Shown: positions 26,795 through 36,042, numbered from the stretch's first letter. The stretch: DNA of 64,000 nucleotides from Rhizobium lentis (GCF_017352135.1 NZ_CP071456.1:62001-126000); one strand, 5' to 3'. Made by a program: numbers and translations. Notes: a model not told the origin generated them from the sequence alone.

Positions 26795-28021
26795 GTGGCT
26801 CACTTCGTCATCCTGGGTGCCGGTGAATGCGGTGCACGCGCCGCTTTCGCCTTGCGGGAAAAGGGCTTTGACGGCGAAATAACGCTTGTCGGCGCCGAGA
26901 CGCTTCATCCCTACGAGCGGCCGCCGCTTTCGAAGGCCGCCGCCGCCGATGCGAGCGACCCGAAATTCATCGCTGCGGCGGAAAAATACGCCGAAAGCGG
27001 CATCCGGCTGATGACCGGCCTGGAGGCGAAGAATTTCGACACGGCATCGAGGACCGTCACACTTTCCGACGGCACGGCGCTCTCCTATGACAAGCTTCTG
27101 CTGGCGACGGGTGCGAGCGCCCGATCTTTTCCCGGCGCGCCGGCGAACAGCCCGCATATCCGCTCGCTGAGGACGCATCACGACGCGGCAGCGCTGCGCG
27201 ATGTGATGAAGCCGGGGCGGCACATCGCCATCATCGGCGGCGGGTTCATCGGACTCGAACTTGCCGCAACGGCGCGCCTGCACGGCGCCGACGTCATCGT
27301 CATCGAGGGACTCGAACGGGTGCTGAAGCGCGGCGTGCCGGAGGAGATCGCCTATCTCCTGACTGAGCGCCACCGCGCCGAGGGCGTCGATATCCGCTGC
27401 GGCGTCTCCATCGAGACCCTGACCGAAGAAGGCGGCAAGGCCGTCATCAAACTGTCGACAGGCGAAGCGATTGCGGCCGATCTCGCTCTCGTCGGCATCG
27501 GCGCGCGGCCGAATGTCGACATTGCCGAAAGGGCTGGGCTTGCGATCGACAACGGCATCGCCGTCGACAGCCATCTGCAGACGTCGGCACCTGATGTTTT
27601 TGCCGCCGGCGACTGCTGCTCCTTTCCGCTCTCGATCTATGGCGGCCGGCGGGTGCGGCTCGAATCCTGGCGCAATGCCCAGGAGCAAGGCACATTGGCC
27701 GCGGCCAACATGCTCGTTCTCGATGAAGCCGTTTCATCCGTGCCGTGGTTCTGGTCGGATCAATATGACCTGACGCTGCAGATATCAGGCCTTGCCGAGG
27801 GCGCCGTCACCCATCAGCGCCGGGAACTCGGCGCCGGCGCCTTTATTCTTTTCCACCTGGACGCCGGCGGACGGTTGATCGCCGCGAGCGGCATCGGGCC
27901 GGGCAATGCGGTGGCGCGCGACATCCGTCTCGCCGAAATGCTGATCGCCGCCGGCGCCCGTCCGGATCCGGCGGCGCTGGCAGCCAGCGACATCAAGCTG
28001 AAATCGCTGTTGGCCGCCTGA
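26795..28021 (+). CDS. mocF: NAD(P)H-ferredoxin reductase, MocF-like
   Basis: A 408-residue FAD oxidoreductase of the BphA4/rubredoxin-reductase type. The FAD site is FVILGAGECGARAAFALREK, the pyridine-nucleotide site is IAIIGGGFIGLELAATARLH, and a second FAD-binding stretch reads VFAAGDCCSFPLSIYGG. The start is GTG 26795, well spaced from GAGGGAGG. It would pass electrons to the Rieske protein coded 11 bases upstream. A parS-like palindrome lies inside this gene. Confidence 0.88.
   Translation: MAHFVILGAGECGARAAFALREKGFDGEITLVGAETLHPYERPPLSKAAAADASDPKFIAAAEKYAESGIRLMTGLEAKNFDTASRTVTLSDGTALSYDKLLLATGASARSFPGAPANSPHIRSLRTHHDAAALRDVMKPGRHIAIIGGGFIGLELAATARLHGADVIVIEGLERVLKRGVPEEIAYLLTERHRAEGVDIRCGVSIETLTEEGGKAVIKLSTGEAIAADLALVGIGARPNVDIAERAGLAIDNGIAVDSHLQTSAPDVFAAGDCCSFPLSIYGGRRVRLESWRNAQEQGTLAAANMLVLDEAVSSVPWFWSDQYDLTLQISGLAEGAVTHQRRELGAGAFILFHLDAGGRLIAASGIGPGNAVARDIRLAEMLIAAGARPDPAALAASDIKLKSLLAA
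27694..27709. other. parS-like palindrome inside the mocF-like gene
   Basis: ATTGGCCGCGGCCAAC differs at only the first base from the two perfect parS copies near repA. It lies in coding sequence (codons for LAAAN), about 11.8 kb from the repA start. It could be a distant RepB site or chance. Confidence 0.4.
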
Positions 28022-28050
28022 GCCGCACCGACATTTTAAAGGAATTGATG

Positions 28051-28863
28051 ATGAAGAAACATAAGCGTGCGACCGTCGCCGATCTGCTTGCGGAAAAGGG
28101 CAAGCGCCAGTTCACCATGCTGCGCGTCACCTCGCTCGAGGAGGCGGAAGCCGCCGAAAAGGCAGGGATCGACATCGTTTCGGTGCCGCCATCGCTGCTC
28201 GGCCCGCTGTTTCGTGAGATCGCGCCCACGCCCTTTGCCATTCCCGGGCTCGAATATGGCGACCACGTCTCGGCGGAGGACTATCTGCGCGCCGCCTTCG
28301 CGGCGCTGAAGGCCGGCGGCGATGCGGTCTATTGCGCCGCCAGCCTGCAGATAATCCGGCGCCTCCGAGATGAGGGCATCCCGGTCTGCGGCCATCTCGG
28401 GCTGATCCCGTCGAAGGCGACCTGGACGGGCGGCTTCCGCGCCGTCGGCAAGACGGCGGCGAGCGCGGCCGAGATCTGGCGGCAGACCAAGGCGCTGGAA
28501 GAGGCCGGCGCCTTCGCCGCGGAAATCGAAGTCGTGCCGGGGGACGTCGCAGCCGCCATCAGCCGCAACACCTCGATGCTGATGATCTCCATGGGGGCGG
28601 GCGGCGGCTGCGATGCTCAATATCTCTTCGCCGACGACGTGCTCGGCGCCAATCGCGACCACTATCCGCGTCACGCCAAGGTCTATCGCAACTTCGCCGC
28701 CGAACATGACCGGCTGCAGCGCGAACGCATCGCCGCCTTCACCGAATTCGCCGCGGACGTCAGGACCGGCGCCTATCCGGAAAGGCGCCACTGCGTCGGT
28801 ATCGACGAGGCCGAGTTGAAGACTTTTCTGGATCGACTGAAAAGCGAAACGGCCCATGGCTGA
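28051..28863 (+). CDS. PanB-like ketopantoate hydroxymethyltransferase paralogue
   Basis: A PEP-mutase/PanB-fold TIM-barrel protein of 270 residues. Similarity to PanB shows in VCGHLGLIPSKATW (PanB has a VxGHxGLTPQ motif), in GDAVYCAASLQIIRRL, and in GAGGGCDAQYLFADDVLG (compare GxGxxxDGQVLVxxDxLG). Several active-site stretches differ, for example the start (ATVADLLAEKGKRQFTMLRV), so it may use another keto acid or C1 donor. AAAGGA is best spaced for ATG 28051; ATG 28048 and TTG 28045 are in frame. It follows mocF by 29 bases and probably shares its transcript. Confidence 0.7.
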   Translation: MKKHKRATVADLLAEKGKRQFTMLRVTSLEEAEAAEKAGIDIVSVPPSLLGPLFREIAPTPFAIPGLEYGDHVSAEDYLRAAFAALKAGGDAVYCAASLQIIRRLRDEGIPVCGHLGLIPSKATWTGGFRAVGKTAASAAEIWRQTKALEEAGAFAAEIEVVPGDVAAAISRNTSMLMISMGAGGGCDAQYLFADDVLGANRDHYPRHAKVYRNFAAEHDRLQRERIAAFTEFAADVRTGAYPERRHCVGIDEAELKTFLDRLKSETAHG

Positions 28864-28906
28864 AGGTCGGCTGGTTAGCGCTTTTTCTTCTCCCCGCCGG
28901 CTTTCC

Positions 28907-28928
28907 CCCTTCTCCCCGGCGAGAAGGG
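28907..28928. repeat. REP/RIME-like intergenic palindrome
   Basis: CCCTTCTC and GAGAAGGG form a perfect 8-bp stem around CCCGGC, with no T-run on either side. Palindromes of this CTTCTCCCC-type sequence are common between genes in Rhizobium genomes, so this is probably a dispersed intergenic repeat rather than a terminator. The repeat family is inferred from memory. Confidence 0.45.
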
Positions 28929-29050
28929 AACCGCCTGCGTTCTGGCAAATCTTTACCCATCTTTACGGTCTCTTTGCGCTGCTTAACGCAATCGGCGGTA
29001 CGGTTTTCCGGGGTCGGGCGATTCGCCGGATATCCTCCGTAGAGAGGAAA

Positions 29051-29329
29051 ATGTTTCAGGTGACGATTACTTGGGAAAATCGAAATCAAATCAAGAATCT
29101 CGTTGAGCGAATACGAGAAAACGTGGATGAACTCGGCAACAGGTTGCGTGAGGTGCAGAGGCGTGAGCGCCTGACCCAGGAAGATGTTGACGAGTGCGTC
29201 AGGCTCCTGACGCTCGGCGGCGTGCTGCTTGCTGAATTCCAGCAAATAGACGCGGTTTGTCCGCAGACTATTGCCTCCGCCGTGAAGGCAGCCCATCCGT
29301 GTTCGTGGCTGGCCCTGCAATACCTCTGA
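29051..29329 (+). CDS. Small helical hypothetical protein, 92 residues
   Basis: Begins MFQVTITWENRNQIKNLVER and continues as a charged amphipathic helix (RIRENVDELGNRLREVQRRE), so a coiled-coil or helical bundle is likely. The C-terminus has two Cys (VCPQTIAS and HPCSWLAL). AGAGAGG precedes ATG 29051; the frame is open upstream, but the upstream part reads through the palindrome at 28907 and looks non-coding. No family is recognised. It lies between the PanB-like gene and the NadQ-like regulator. Confidence 0.55.
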   Translation: MFQVTITWENRNQIKNLVERIRENVDELGNRLREVQRRERLTQEDVDECVRLLTLGGVLLAEFQQIDAVCPQTIASAVKAAHPCSWLALQYL

Positions 29330-29417
29330 CGCCGCCGAACAAAGCGGTCCTATCGCGCATCTGACGAGCCAATATCGGGCGTGCATAGATTGGCTTCCAC
29401 CCCGGCCTGTGTCAGGA

Positions 29418-30356
29418 ATGATCCGTTCGACTCATTTGGAACGGAGTATTCGGCCCCCTGTGACGATCGGCTTTGCGCATGCGGAATTGATTGCGGTGCT
29501 CGTCGCGGTGACGGGGGACGAGCCGCGCGTCATGACCATCCGCTCCGGCAACGCGCTGCCGTCGGGGCCTTTCGAAATGGGCCATCGCACCCTGCAATCC
29601 GGCCTGCGCGAATGGGTGCAGGAGCAGACGGAGCACCCGGTCGGTTATCTCGAGCAGCTGTATACCTTCGCCGATCGTGACCGAAATAACGAAATCCTCG
29701 GCGGGCGGACGATCTCGATCAGTTATCTCGGGCTCGTCAACGAGCAGTCGGGCGCCGGTCGGCCCGGGTGGCATGGCTGGTATGAGTATTTTCCCTGGGA
29801 GGACCACCGGCAGGGCCGGCCAGCGGTGCTCGACGAGATCGTCCGGCGTCTGAAGGACTGGGCGGACAACGATCCGGCCCGGCGCGACTACCGCCATCGC
29901 CGCGCCGATTTCACCTTCGGCCTCGACGGCGGCGGCTGGAACGAGGACCTGGCGCTGCAGCGCTACGAACTGCTTTACGAAGCCGGGCTTGTCGCCGAAG
30001 CGGGCTGCGCGGGTGAAGCCAATCTCGGCCGGGCGATGTTTGCCGACCACCGCCGCATTCTCGCAACCGGCATCGCAAGACTGCGCGCCAAGATCAAATA
30101 CCGCCCCGTCGTCTTCGAGTTGATGCCCGACAGTTTTACCTTGCTGCGGCTTCAGCGCACCATTGAGGCCTTGGCGGGACTGACGCTGCACAAGCAGAAT
30201 TTTCGCCGTCTCATCGAGCAGCAGGAACTGGTCGAGGAAACCGGGGGAACCGAAAGCGAAACCGGTGGTCGGCCGGCGAAGCTCTTCCGCTTCCGCCACA
30301 CCGTGCTCGAAGAACGGGCGCTCGCAGGAACGAAATTACCGCTCTCCCGCAATTGA
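29418..30356 (+). CDS. nadQ: NadQ-type repressor of NAD biosynthesis (COG4111/NrtR-related)
   Basis: A regulator of about 312 residues with a degenerate Nudix-like N-terminal domain and a C-terminal winged helix. VGYLEQLYTFADRDR and GGRTISISYLGLVNE match the NrtR-type sensor fold, but the catalytic Nudix box is not intact (LREWVQEQTEHPVG). The C-terminus (LTLHKQNFRRLIEQQELVEE, then GRPAKLFRF) is the NrtR-like DNA-binding end. It lies directly upstream of nadABC, with two palindromes between them, as expected for the predicted alphaproteobacterial NadQ regulator. The start is uncertain: GTG 29409, ATG 29418 and GTG 29460 are all in frame. Confidence 0.75.
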   Translation: MIRSTHLERSIRPPVTIGFAHAELIAVLVAVTGDEPRVMTIRSGNALPSGPFEMGHRTLQSGLREWVQEQTEHPVGYLEQLYTFADRDRNNEILGGRTISISYLGLVNEQSGAGRPGWHGWYEYFPWEDHRQGRPAVLDEIVRRLKDWADNDPARRDYRHRRADFTFGLDGGGWNEDLALQRYELLYEAGLVAEAGCAGEANLGRAMFADHRRILATGIARLRAKIKYRPVVFELMPDSFTLLRLQRTIEALAGLTLHKQNFRRLIEQQELVEETGGTESETGGRPAKLFRFRHTVLEERALAGTKLPLSRN

Positions 30357-30411
30357 CATATGCTCATTATGAGAATATCTCTTTGCCCGTAATATGCTCA
30401 AATCGAGCATA
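30353..30411 (+). promoter_or_regulatory. nadABC promoter with two palindromic NadQ-type operators
   Basis: TTGACA (30353-30358) overlaps the nadQ-type stop codon. Operator 1 (30359-30377, TATGCTC-N5-GAGAATA) fills the spacer to a -10 around TATCTC (30376-30381). Operator 2 (30393-30411, TATGCTC-N5-GAGCATA) is a perfect dyad and lies over the expected start of transcription. The two centres are 34 bp apart, about three helical turns. Repression by blocking RNA polymerase is the natural reading. AGGAG for nadA follows at 30414. Confidence 0.82.
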
Positions 30412-30425
30412 ATTAGGAGCCGGTC

Positions 30426-31397
30426 ATGAATCACCCTGTTTCCGCATCCTCGCTCTACGATCGCGTCAGCCGCGTCATTCCCAAAGCCGAGTGGATGTCG
30501 TTCGAAAACGACGTGGACGCCATCCTTGAGCTCAAGCGCCGCCGCAACGCCGTCATTCTCGCCCACAATTATCAGACACCCGAGATCTTTCACGGCGTGG
30601 CCGATATTGTCGGCGACAGCCTGGCGCTTGCCCGCAAGGCGATCGAGGTTGATGCCGAGGTGATCGTGCTGGCCGGCGTGCATTTCATGGCGGAGACCGC
30701 CAAGCTGCTGAACCCTGAGAAAACCGTGCTGATCCCGGATCTCGGCGCCGGCTGTTCGCTGGCCGATTCCATCACGCCCGCGGATATTGCGCTGCTGCGC
30801 CAGGCTCATCCCGGTGTGCCCGTCGTCACCTATGTCAATACCTCGGCCGCGGTGAAGGCTGCCTCCGATATCTGCTGCACCTCGGGCAACGCCAAACAGG
30901 TGGTGGAGTCGCTCGGCGCGCCGAAGGTGCTGATGATCCCGGACGAATATCTTGCCCGCAATGTCGCCCGCGAAACCGACGTCGAGATCATCGCCTGGCA
31001 CGGCCATTGCGAAGTGCATGAACTCTTCAGCGCCGACGATGTGCGCCAGCTGCGCGAGAACCATCCGGGCGTGACGGTGCTTGCCCATCCGGAATGCCCG
31101 CCTGATGTCGTGGCCGAGGCCGATTTTGCCGGCTCCACCGCCGTCATGTCGGACTATGTCGGCCGGCTGAAGCCGGCCCGGGTCGTGCTGCTCACCGAAT
31201 GCTCGATGAGCGACAATGTCGCGGTACACCATCCTGATGTCGAGTTCATTCGGCCCTGCAATCTCTGCCCGCATATGAAGCGGATCACCCTTGGCAATAT
31301 CCGCGCCGCGCTCGAGGAAAACCGCCATGAAGTGACGGTCGATCCGGCGATTGCAGTGGCAGCACGCCGCGCCGTCGAGAGGATGCTCGCGATATGA
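30426..31397 (+). CDS. nadA: Quinolinate synthase
   Basis: Condenses iminoaspartate with dihydroxyacetone phosphate to quinolinate; an oxygen-sensitive [4Fe-4S] enzyme. It has 323 residues. Motifs are [40 protein letters not shown] with the first cluster Cys, LTECSMSDN, and [17 protein letters not shown] with the last. NadA, NadB and NadC occur in order, with four-base overlap into nadB. Repression by the NadQ-type protein is suggested by the operators directly upstream. Confidence 0.96.
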   Translation: MNHPVSASSLYDRVSRVIPKAEWMSFENDVDAILELKRRRNAVILAHNYQTPEIFHGVADIVGDSLALARKAIEVDAEVIVLAGVHFMAETAKLLNPEKTVLIPDLGAGCSLADSITPADIALLRQAHPGVPVVTYVNTSAAVKAASDICCTSGNAKQVVESLGAPKVLMIPDEYLARNVARETDVEIIAWHGHCEVHELFSADDVRQLRENHPGVTVLAHPECPPDVVAEADFAGSTAVMSDYVGRLKPARVVLLTECSMSDNVAVHHPDVEFIRPCNLCPHMKRITLGNIRAALEENRHEVTVDPAIAVAARRAVERMLAI

Positions 31398-32935
31398 CCG
31401 ATATCCTCGACCAGTTGGCCGGACGCACCGTCATCGTCGGCAGCGGCCTTGCCGGGCTGATGACGGCGCTGACGCTGGCGCCGGAACCTTCCGTCATCGT
31501 GACCCGCGCCGCCCTCGGCGCCGAGACATCGAGCGCCTGGGCGCAGGGCGGCATTGCCGCCAGCATCGGCGCCGACGACAGCGCCGCCTTCCATCTTGCC
31601 GATACGCTGGCAGCCGGCGACGGACTTTGCGATCCGATCCTGGCGGCCGGCATCGTCGCCGAGGCCCCGGCGGCAATCGCGGCACTTCAGCGCGCCGGCG
31701 TGCGTTTCGACAGCAATGGCGCGGGTGAACTTTCGCTTGGGCTGGAGGCCGCCCATAGCCGCCGCCGGATCGTCCATGCCGAAGGCGACGGCTCGGGCGC
31801 AGCGATCATTGCCGCGCTGGTACGGGCGGCGATGCAAACGCCTGCCATATCAGTGCTCGAAGGCTTCGAGGCGCGGCGGATTCTGATGGACGGCGAGTGC
31901 GTCTCCGGCCTGCTCTGCGCCACCACAAACGGCGCCGCCATCCTGCCGACCTCCAGGCTGGTGCTCGCCACCGGCGGCATTGGCGGGCTTTATGAGGCGA
32001 CCACCAATCCGATGTGCAATTTCGGTCAAGGGATCGCGCTCGCCGCAAGGGCGGGTGCTGCGCTCGCCGATATGGAATTCGTGCAGTTCCATCCAACGGC
32101 GCTCGATTCCAGCCGCAGGCCCCTGGCGCTGGTCAGCGAGGCGGTGCGCGGCGAGGGGGCCTTGCTCGTCAACGAACGGCGCGAACGGTTCATGGCCCGC
32201 ATCCCGGGGGCCGAGCTTGCGCCGCGTGACGTGGTGGCGCGAGCGATCAGCGCCGAAATCGCCCGCGGCGGCCGTGTCTTCCTCGATGGCCGCACGGCGC
32301 TCGGCAGCCGCTTCGCCACACGTTTTCCGGTGATCGCCGCCCTTTGCGGCGAGGCTGGCATCGATCCGGCGAAAGACCTCATTCCGGTGCGGCCGGCCGT
32401 TCACTATCACATGGGCGGCGTTGCCACGGATGCCAACGGCCGCAGCTCGGTTGCCGGCCTCTGGGTCGTCGGCGAAGCTGCCTCGACCGGCCTGCACGGC
32501 GCAAACCGGCTTGCCAGCAATTCGCTGCTGGAGGCAGCGGTGACGGGCATGCGGGCAGCGCGCGACATTTCTGGCGTGCCGGCGGGCAACACCGGCGCCA
32601 CATTCACAGAAAAACTGCCACCGCCCCCCGATGCCTCGCTCGTCCGACCGATCGTCTCGCGCCATCTCGGCGTGCTGCGCAACGGGGGGGCCGTGCATGG
32701 CGCCATCGCTGCCTTGCTGCCGCTCGCTGAGAGCAACGGCCCTGCCGCCGATCCGGCCATCGTCGCGCTTTTGATCGCCGTCTTTGCCGGCCTTCGGATG
32801 GAATCGCGCGGCGCCCATGCCCGCACCGATTTTCCGCTGAAGCCCGCCCATGCAAGCCGGTGCCGGATGCACCTTTCGGAAGCGCTGGCGATCGCCAGCG
32901 CCACACCACCCTATTTGCTGGCCAGGAGTGCCTGA
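31394..32935 (+). CDS. nadB: L-aspartate oxidase
   Basis: A 513-residue FAD enzyme that oxidises aspartate to iminoaspartate for NadA. The N-terminal dinucleotide fold is [38 protein letters not shown] is the succinate-dehydrogenase/fumarate-reductase-type flavoprotein signature. [20 protein letters not shown] and [19 protein letters not shown] contain the conserved active-site His and Arg. The C-terminal helical domain is shorter than in E. coli NadB. It overlaps nadA by ATGA. Confidence 0.95.
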   Translation: MTDILDQLAGRTVIVGSGLAGLMTALTLAPEPSVIVTRAALGAETSSAWAQGGIAASIGADDSAAFHLADTLAAGDGLCDPILAAGIVAEAPAAIAALQRAGVRFDSNGAGELSLGLEAAHSRRRIVHAEGDGSGAAIIAALVRAAMQTPAISVLEGFEARRILMDGECVSGLLCATTNGAAILPTSRLVLATGGIGGLYEATTNPMCNFGQGIALAARAGAALADMEFVQFHPTALDSSRRPLALVSEAVRGEGALLVNERRERFMARIPGAELAPRDVVARAISAEIARGGRVFLDGRTALGSRFATRFPVIAALCGEAGIDPAKDLIPVRPAVHYHMGGVATDANGRSSVAGLWVVGEAASTGLHGANRLASNSLLEAAVTGMRAARDISGVPAGNTGATFTEKLPPPPDASLVRPIVSRHLGVLRNGGAVHGAIAALLPLAESNGPAADPAIVALLIAVFAGLRMESRGAHARTDFPLKPAHASRCRMHLSEALAIASATPPYLLARSA

Positions 32936-32936
32936 A

Positions 32937-33836
32937 ATGAGCCTCGTCCCCCTTCCGCGTCTGATCGTCGAACCCATGGTGCGGGCAACCCTTCTCGAAG
33001 ATCTGGGCCTTGCCGGCGACATTACTTCGGCAGCGGTCATCCCCGCCGAGCACCGCTCGACGGTGGTGATGGCCGCCCGGCAGCCGGGTGTCATCGCCGG
33101 TCTCGATGCGGCCGACCTTGCTTTTACTCTGGTTGATCCCGCTATCGTCATGCACCGCCATCTCGATGACGGTCAGGCCGTCAAGCCGGGCGACGTCATC
33201 GCCACCATCGAGGGGCCGTCGCGCGGCCTGCTGACCGCCGAGCGCACTGCACTGAATTTCCTCGGCCATCTCTCGGGCATCGCGACCGTCACGGCTGCGA
33301 TCGCCGCCGCCATCAGCGGCACCAAGGCTTCCGTCGCCTGCACGCGCAAGACGACGCCGGGACTGCGGGCGCTGGAGAAATATGCAGTGCGGGCCGGCGG
33401 CGGCATGAACCATCGCTTCGCGCTCTATGACGCGGTGCTGATCAAGGACAATCACGTGGCCATCGCCGGCGGCGTTGCCGAGGCGATCCGTCGGGCGCGG
33501 GCCGGCGTCGGCCATATGATAAAGATCGAGGTCGAGGTCGATAGGCTCGATCAGCTGCAGGAAGCGATGGCGGTCGGCGTCGATGCGGTTCTGCTTGACA
33601 ATATGACGCCGGATCAGCTGCGCGAGGCGGTCGGCATCGTCGCCGGTCGGGCGATCACCGAAGCGTCCGGCCGGGTCACGCCGCAGACGGCCGCTGCCAT
33701 CGCAGCTTCTGGTGTCGACCTCATTTCCGTCGGCTGGCTGACGCACAGCGCGCCGGTCCTGGATATCGGCCTCGATTTCGTCGAGGCCGCGGCCACTGCG
33801 GAAAAAGGCCGGAAACAGGTCGCGCAGATGCGTTGA
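32937..33836 (+). CDS. nadC: Nicotinate-nucleotide pyrophosphorylase (carboxylating)
   Basis: Converts quinolinate and PRPP to nicotinate mononucleotide, the last step of the de novo set here. It has 299 residues. Signatures are LLEDLGLAGDITSAAVIP, LTAERTALNFLGHLSGIAT, the PRPP/quinolinate-binding CTRKTTPGLRALEKYAVRAG, then HRFALYDAVLIKDNHVA and DAVLLDNMTPDQLREAV. ATG 32937 follows the nadB stop by one base, with AGGAG upstream. The 250 bp after nadC hold no clear terminator. Confidence 0.96.
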   Translation: MSLVPLPRLIVEPMVRATLLEDLGLAGDITSAAVIPAEHRSTVVMAARQPGVIAGLDAADLAFTLVDPAIVMHRHLDDGQAVKPGDVIATIEGPSRGLLTAERTALNFLGHLSGIATVTAAIAAAISGTKASVACTRKTTPGLRALEKYAVRAGGGMNHRFALYDAVLIKDNHVAIAGGVAEAIRRARAGVGHMIKIEVEVDRLDQLQEAMAVGVDAVLLDNMTPDQLREAVGIVAGRAITEASGRVTPQTAAAIAASGVDLISVGWLTHSAPVLDIGLDFVEAAATAEKGRKQVAQMR

Positions 33837-34086
33837 TCCTTCAGGCGGCGTGCTGATATTTGCCGGCTACGGAGGGCCCGCCGACTGAAATAACGGAACG
33901 CAAACCGCGTCGCCCTGAAAGGTGTCGGTAAGAAATTCCTGTCGGTGCGCGCGAGAAAATGCAAATATTCGAGGAAAATTCTACTTTTTGATAGCAAAAA
34001 GCCTATGCGCGGACTGTTTATCGCTCTAACATGTCGCTGAGTGGCAGGTGTGCGTGCGCGCCTGGCTTTCAGGGGTGAGAAGCGGG

Positions 34087-36042
34087 ATGCAACGGACATC
34101 CGGACAGATGTCGACGAACAGGCTCTGCCTGCTCGGAAGACCGCGATTGCTGGCAGCGGGGAGGGAACTCCCCTTGCCGGAGAAGTCGTATTTTCTCCTC
34201 GCCATGCTCGCCGCCGAAGCCGATCTCGAACTCGACCGCGAAACCGTCAGGCGGCAGCTCTGGCAATCTGAATTGCCGGAGAAACGCGCCGGCAGCCTGC
34301 GCCAGCTGCTGGCGCGTATCGAACAAAGCATTCCCGCCGACCTTCCGCCGCTGCTGGCAACGACCCGAACCCATATCGGACTTGCCGATGGCTGGGAGGT
34401 TGACGTCCATCTCCTGAAGCAGAAAGGGCCGCTCGCAGCCGAGGATGGCGACATCCTGAATGGCGAACTGCTCGAAGGCGCCAAATCACCGACGCAGGGC
34501 GCCGAGGACTGGCTTACCTTCGAGCGCCAGCGTGTCGACGAATTGCGCGCCGCCCATCTCACCCGGCTGGTCGAATCCGCGGAAAACGGGTCGGACGAAG
34601 AGCAGGTGGCCTTTGCCCGTCGCCTGCTGGAGCTCGACCCGGCCAGCGAGACCGCCTATCGCGCCCTGATGCGCGCTTATGTCAGGATGAACGATCCCGC
34701 AGCGGCCCGCCAGTCCTATCTGAAGTGCAAGTTCCAGCTTAAGGACGAGTTCGACACCGAGCCGGAGGAAAGCACCACCGCTCTTGCCCGCGAGCTCGGC
34801 CTGATCCCGGCAGCTCACGCGGCGGCGGCCGACCGCCCGCCAGCAGCGCCCGGCGGCTTCCTCGACCCGCTCGGCCAGCCGCGGATCATCATCCTGCCGC
34901 CAGAAAGCATTTTCACCGATCCGCTGATGGAGCGCGTCGGCAGGGCCCTTCTCGAAGACGTCACCATCGGCCTCAGCCAGCAGCGCGGCTTCAAGGTGAT
35001 CGCGGCCCATACCAGCCTCGAAATCCTCAGCCGCTCGGTCGATCCGGCGCGCGCCGTACCCGGCCCCCTTGATCTCAGCTTCGACTATGCGGTCTACGTG
35101 ACCATCCAGGGTCGTGACGAAGACGTCTACGCGACCTGCCGGCTGACGCGGACGACGACATCGGAGGTGATCTGGGCCCTCGAACTGCCGTTGGTCATGC
35201 AGAAGATCAGCGAATCCTTCGCGCATCTGACGCGGCGGATCGTCTCCTCGCTCGCCGATACGGTCGAACGCCACGAACTGGCGATGCCGATCGGCGACGC
35301 GCCGCCGTCGGCTTACCGTCTCTATCTGGAAGGCAAGAGGCTCATCGCCCAAACCGACCTGCAGCATCTGCGCCAGGCGCGCAAATGGTTCAAATCTTCG
35401 CTCAATCGTTACGAGAATTTCTCGGCCGCCCATGCCGGAGTGTCGCGCGCGCTCGGCATGGAATGGCTGATCCGCGGCATGCAGGATACTGAATTGCTCG
35501 ACGAGGCGAATGGCGCCGCCCGGCTGGCGCAGCAGTCCGACCCGAACAGCGGCCGGGCTTACCGCGAACTCGGCTTTGTGGCGCTCTATCGCCGCCGCTT
35601 CGACGAAAGCCTGGAATATTTCCAGCAGGCCCAGGATCTCAATCCCAACGACGCCGACATCCTTGCCGATTATGCAGACGCGCTCTGCCATAACGGCGAT
35701 TTTGACAAGGCGCTGGATCTGAACAAGGCGGCTTTCAGGCTCAATCCGCTGCCGCCGGATTACTACTACTGGAATCGTGGCGGCATTCACTTCGATCGCG
35801 GCGAATACCGAGAGACGATCGAGGCACTTGAGCCGGTGAAGTCCAAGCAGGCGACCGCCCGACTCCTCGCAGCCGCCCACGCCATGGCGGGCGATATGAA
35901 AAAGGCCGGCGGCTATGCTGACCTCGTTCTGGAAAATTTCCCGGATTTCCGCAGCGAGGACATCCGCCATTTCGTTCCCGACCGTGATCCTCGCTACACG
36001 GAAAAGCTGATTCATGGCCTGCATCTGGCAGGACTTCCCTGA
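34087..36042 (+). CDS. SARP-like regulator with BTAD and TPR domains
   Basis: A 651-residue putative transcription activator. About the first 95 residues form an OmpR/SARP-type winged helix (LCLLGRPRLLAAGRELPLPE, ELDRETVRRQLWQSELPEKR). Residues of about 100-235 fit a bacterial transcriptional activator domain (FARRLLELDPASETAYRALM, QSYLKCKFQLKDEFDTEPEE). The rest holds several TPR units (RAYRELGFVALYRRRFDESL, YFQQAQDLNPNDADILADYA). ATG 34087 has GGGGTGAG about eight bases before it; the frame is open to GTG 34048. The next genes are a tiny peptide gene, ycaO and tfuA, and SARP-like direct repeats lie upstream of two of the downstream genes, so it is the likely cluster regulator. Confidence 0.8.
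   Translation: MQRTSGQMSTNRLCLLGRPRLLAAGRELPLPEKSYFLLAMLAAEADLELDRETVRRQLWQSELPEKRAGSLRQLLARIEQSIPADLPPLLATTRTHIGLADGWEVDVHLLKQKGPLAAEDGDILNGELLEGAKSPTQGAEDWLTFERQRVDELRAAHLTRLVESAENGSDEEQVAFARRLLELDPASETAYRALMRAYVRMNDPAAARQSYLKCKFQLKDEFDTEPEESTTALARELGLIPAAHAAAADRPPAAPGGFLDPLGQPRIIILPPESIFTDPLMERVGRALLEDVTIGLSQQRGFKVIAAHTSLEILSRSVDPARAVPGPLDLSFDYAVYVTIQGRDEDVYATCRLTRTTTSEVIWALELPLVMQKISESFAHLTRRIVSSLADTVERHELAMPIGDAPPSAYRLYLEGKRLIAQTDLQHLRQARKWFKSSLNRYENFSAAHAGVSRALGMEWLIRGMQDTELLDEANGAARLAQQSDPNSGRAYRELGFVALYRRRFDESLEYFQQAQDLNPNDADILADYADALCHNGDFDKALDLNKAAFRLNPLPPDYYYWNRGGIHFDRGEYRETIEALEPVKSKQATARLLAAAHAMAGDMKKAGGYADLVLENFPDFRSEDIRHFVPDRDPRYTEKLIHGLHLAGLP

Noticed and set aside
28856..29050. 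N-terminal extension of the 92-aa protein back to 28856
   Set aside because: It would read through the intergenic palindrome with a Pro/Arg/Ser-rich sequence; ATG 29051 has a good ribosome-binding site.
33781..33810. GCCGCGGCCACTG near the end of nadC, resembling a parS core or a B12-riboswitch GCCACTG box
   Set aside because: It lacks the GTT/AAC ends of parS, lies in coding sequence with no cob gene downstream, and the rest of a riboswitch is missing.
33889..33895. AATAACG upstream of the SARP-like gene as a third regulator box
   Set aside because: Only one 7-mer is present and there is no partner at 11 bp, so autoregulation is not supported.
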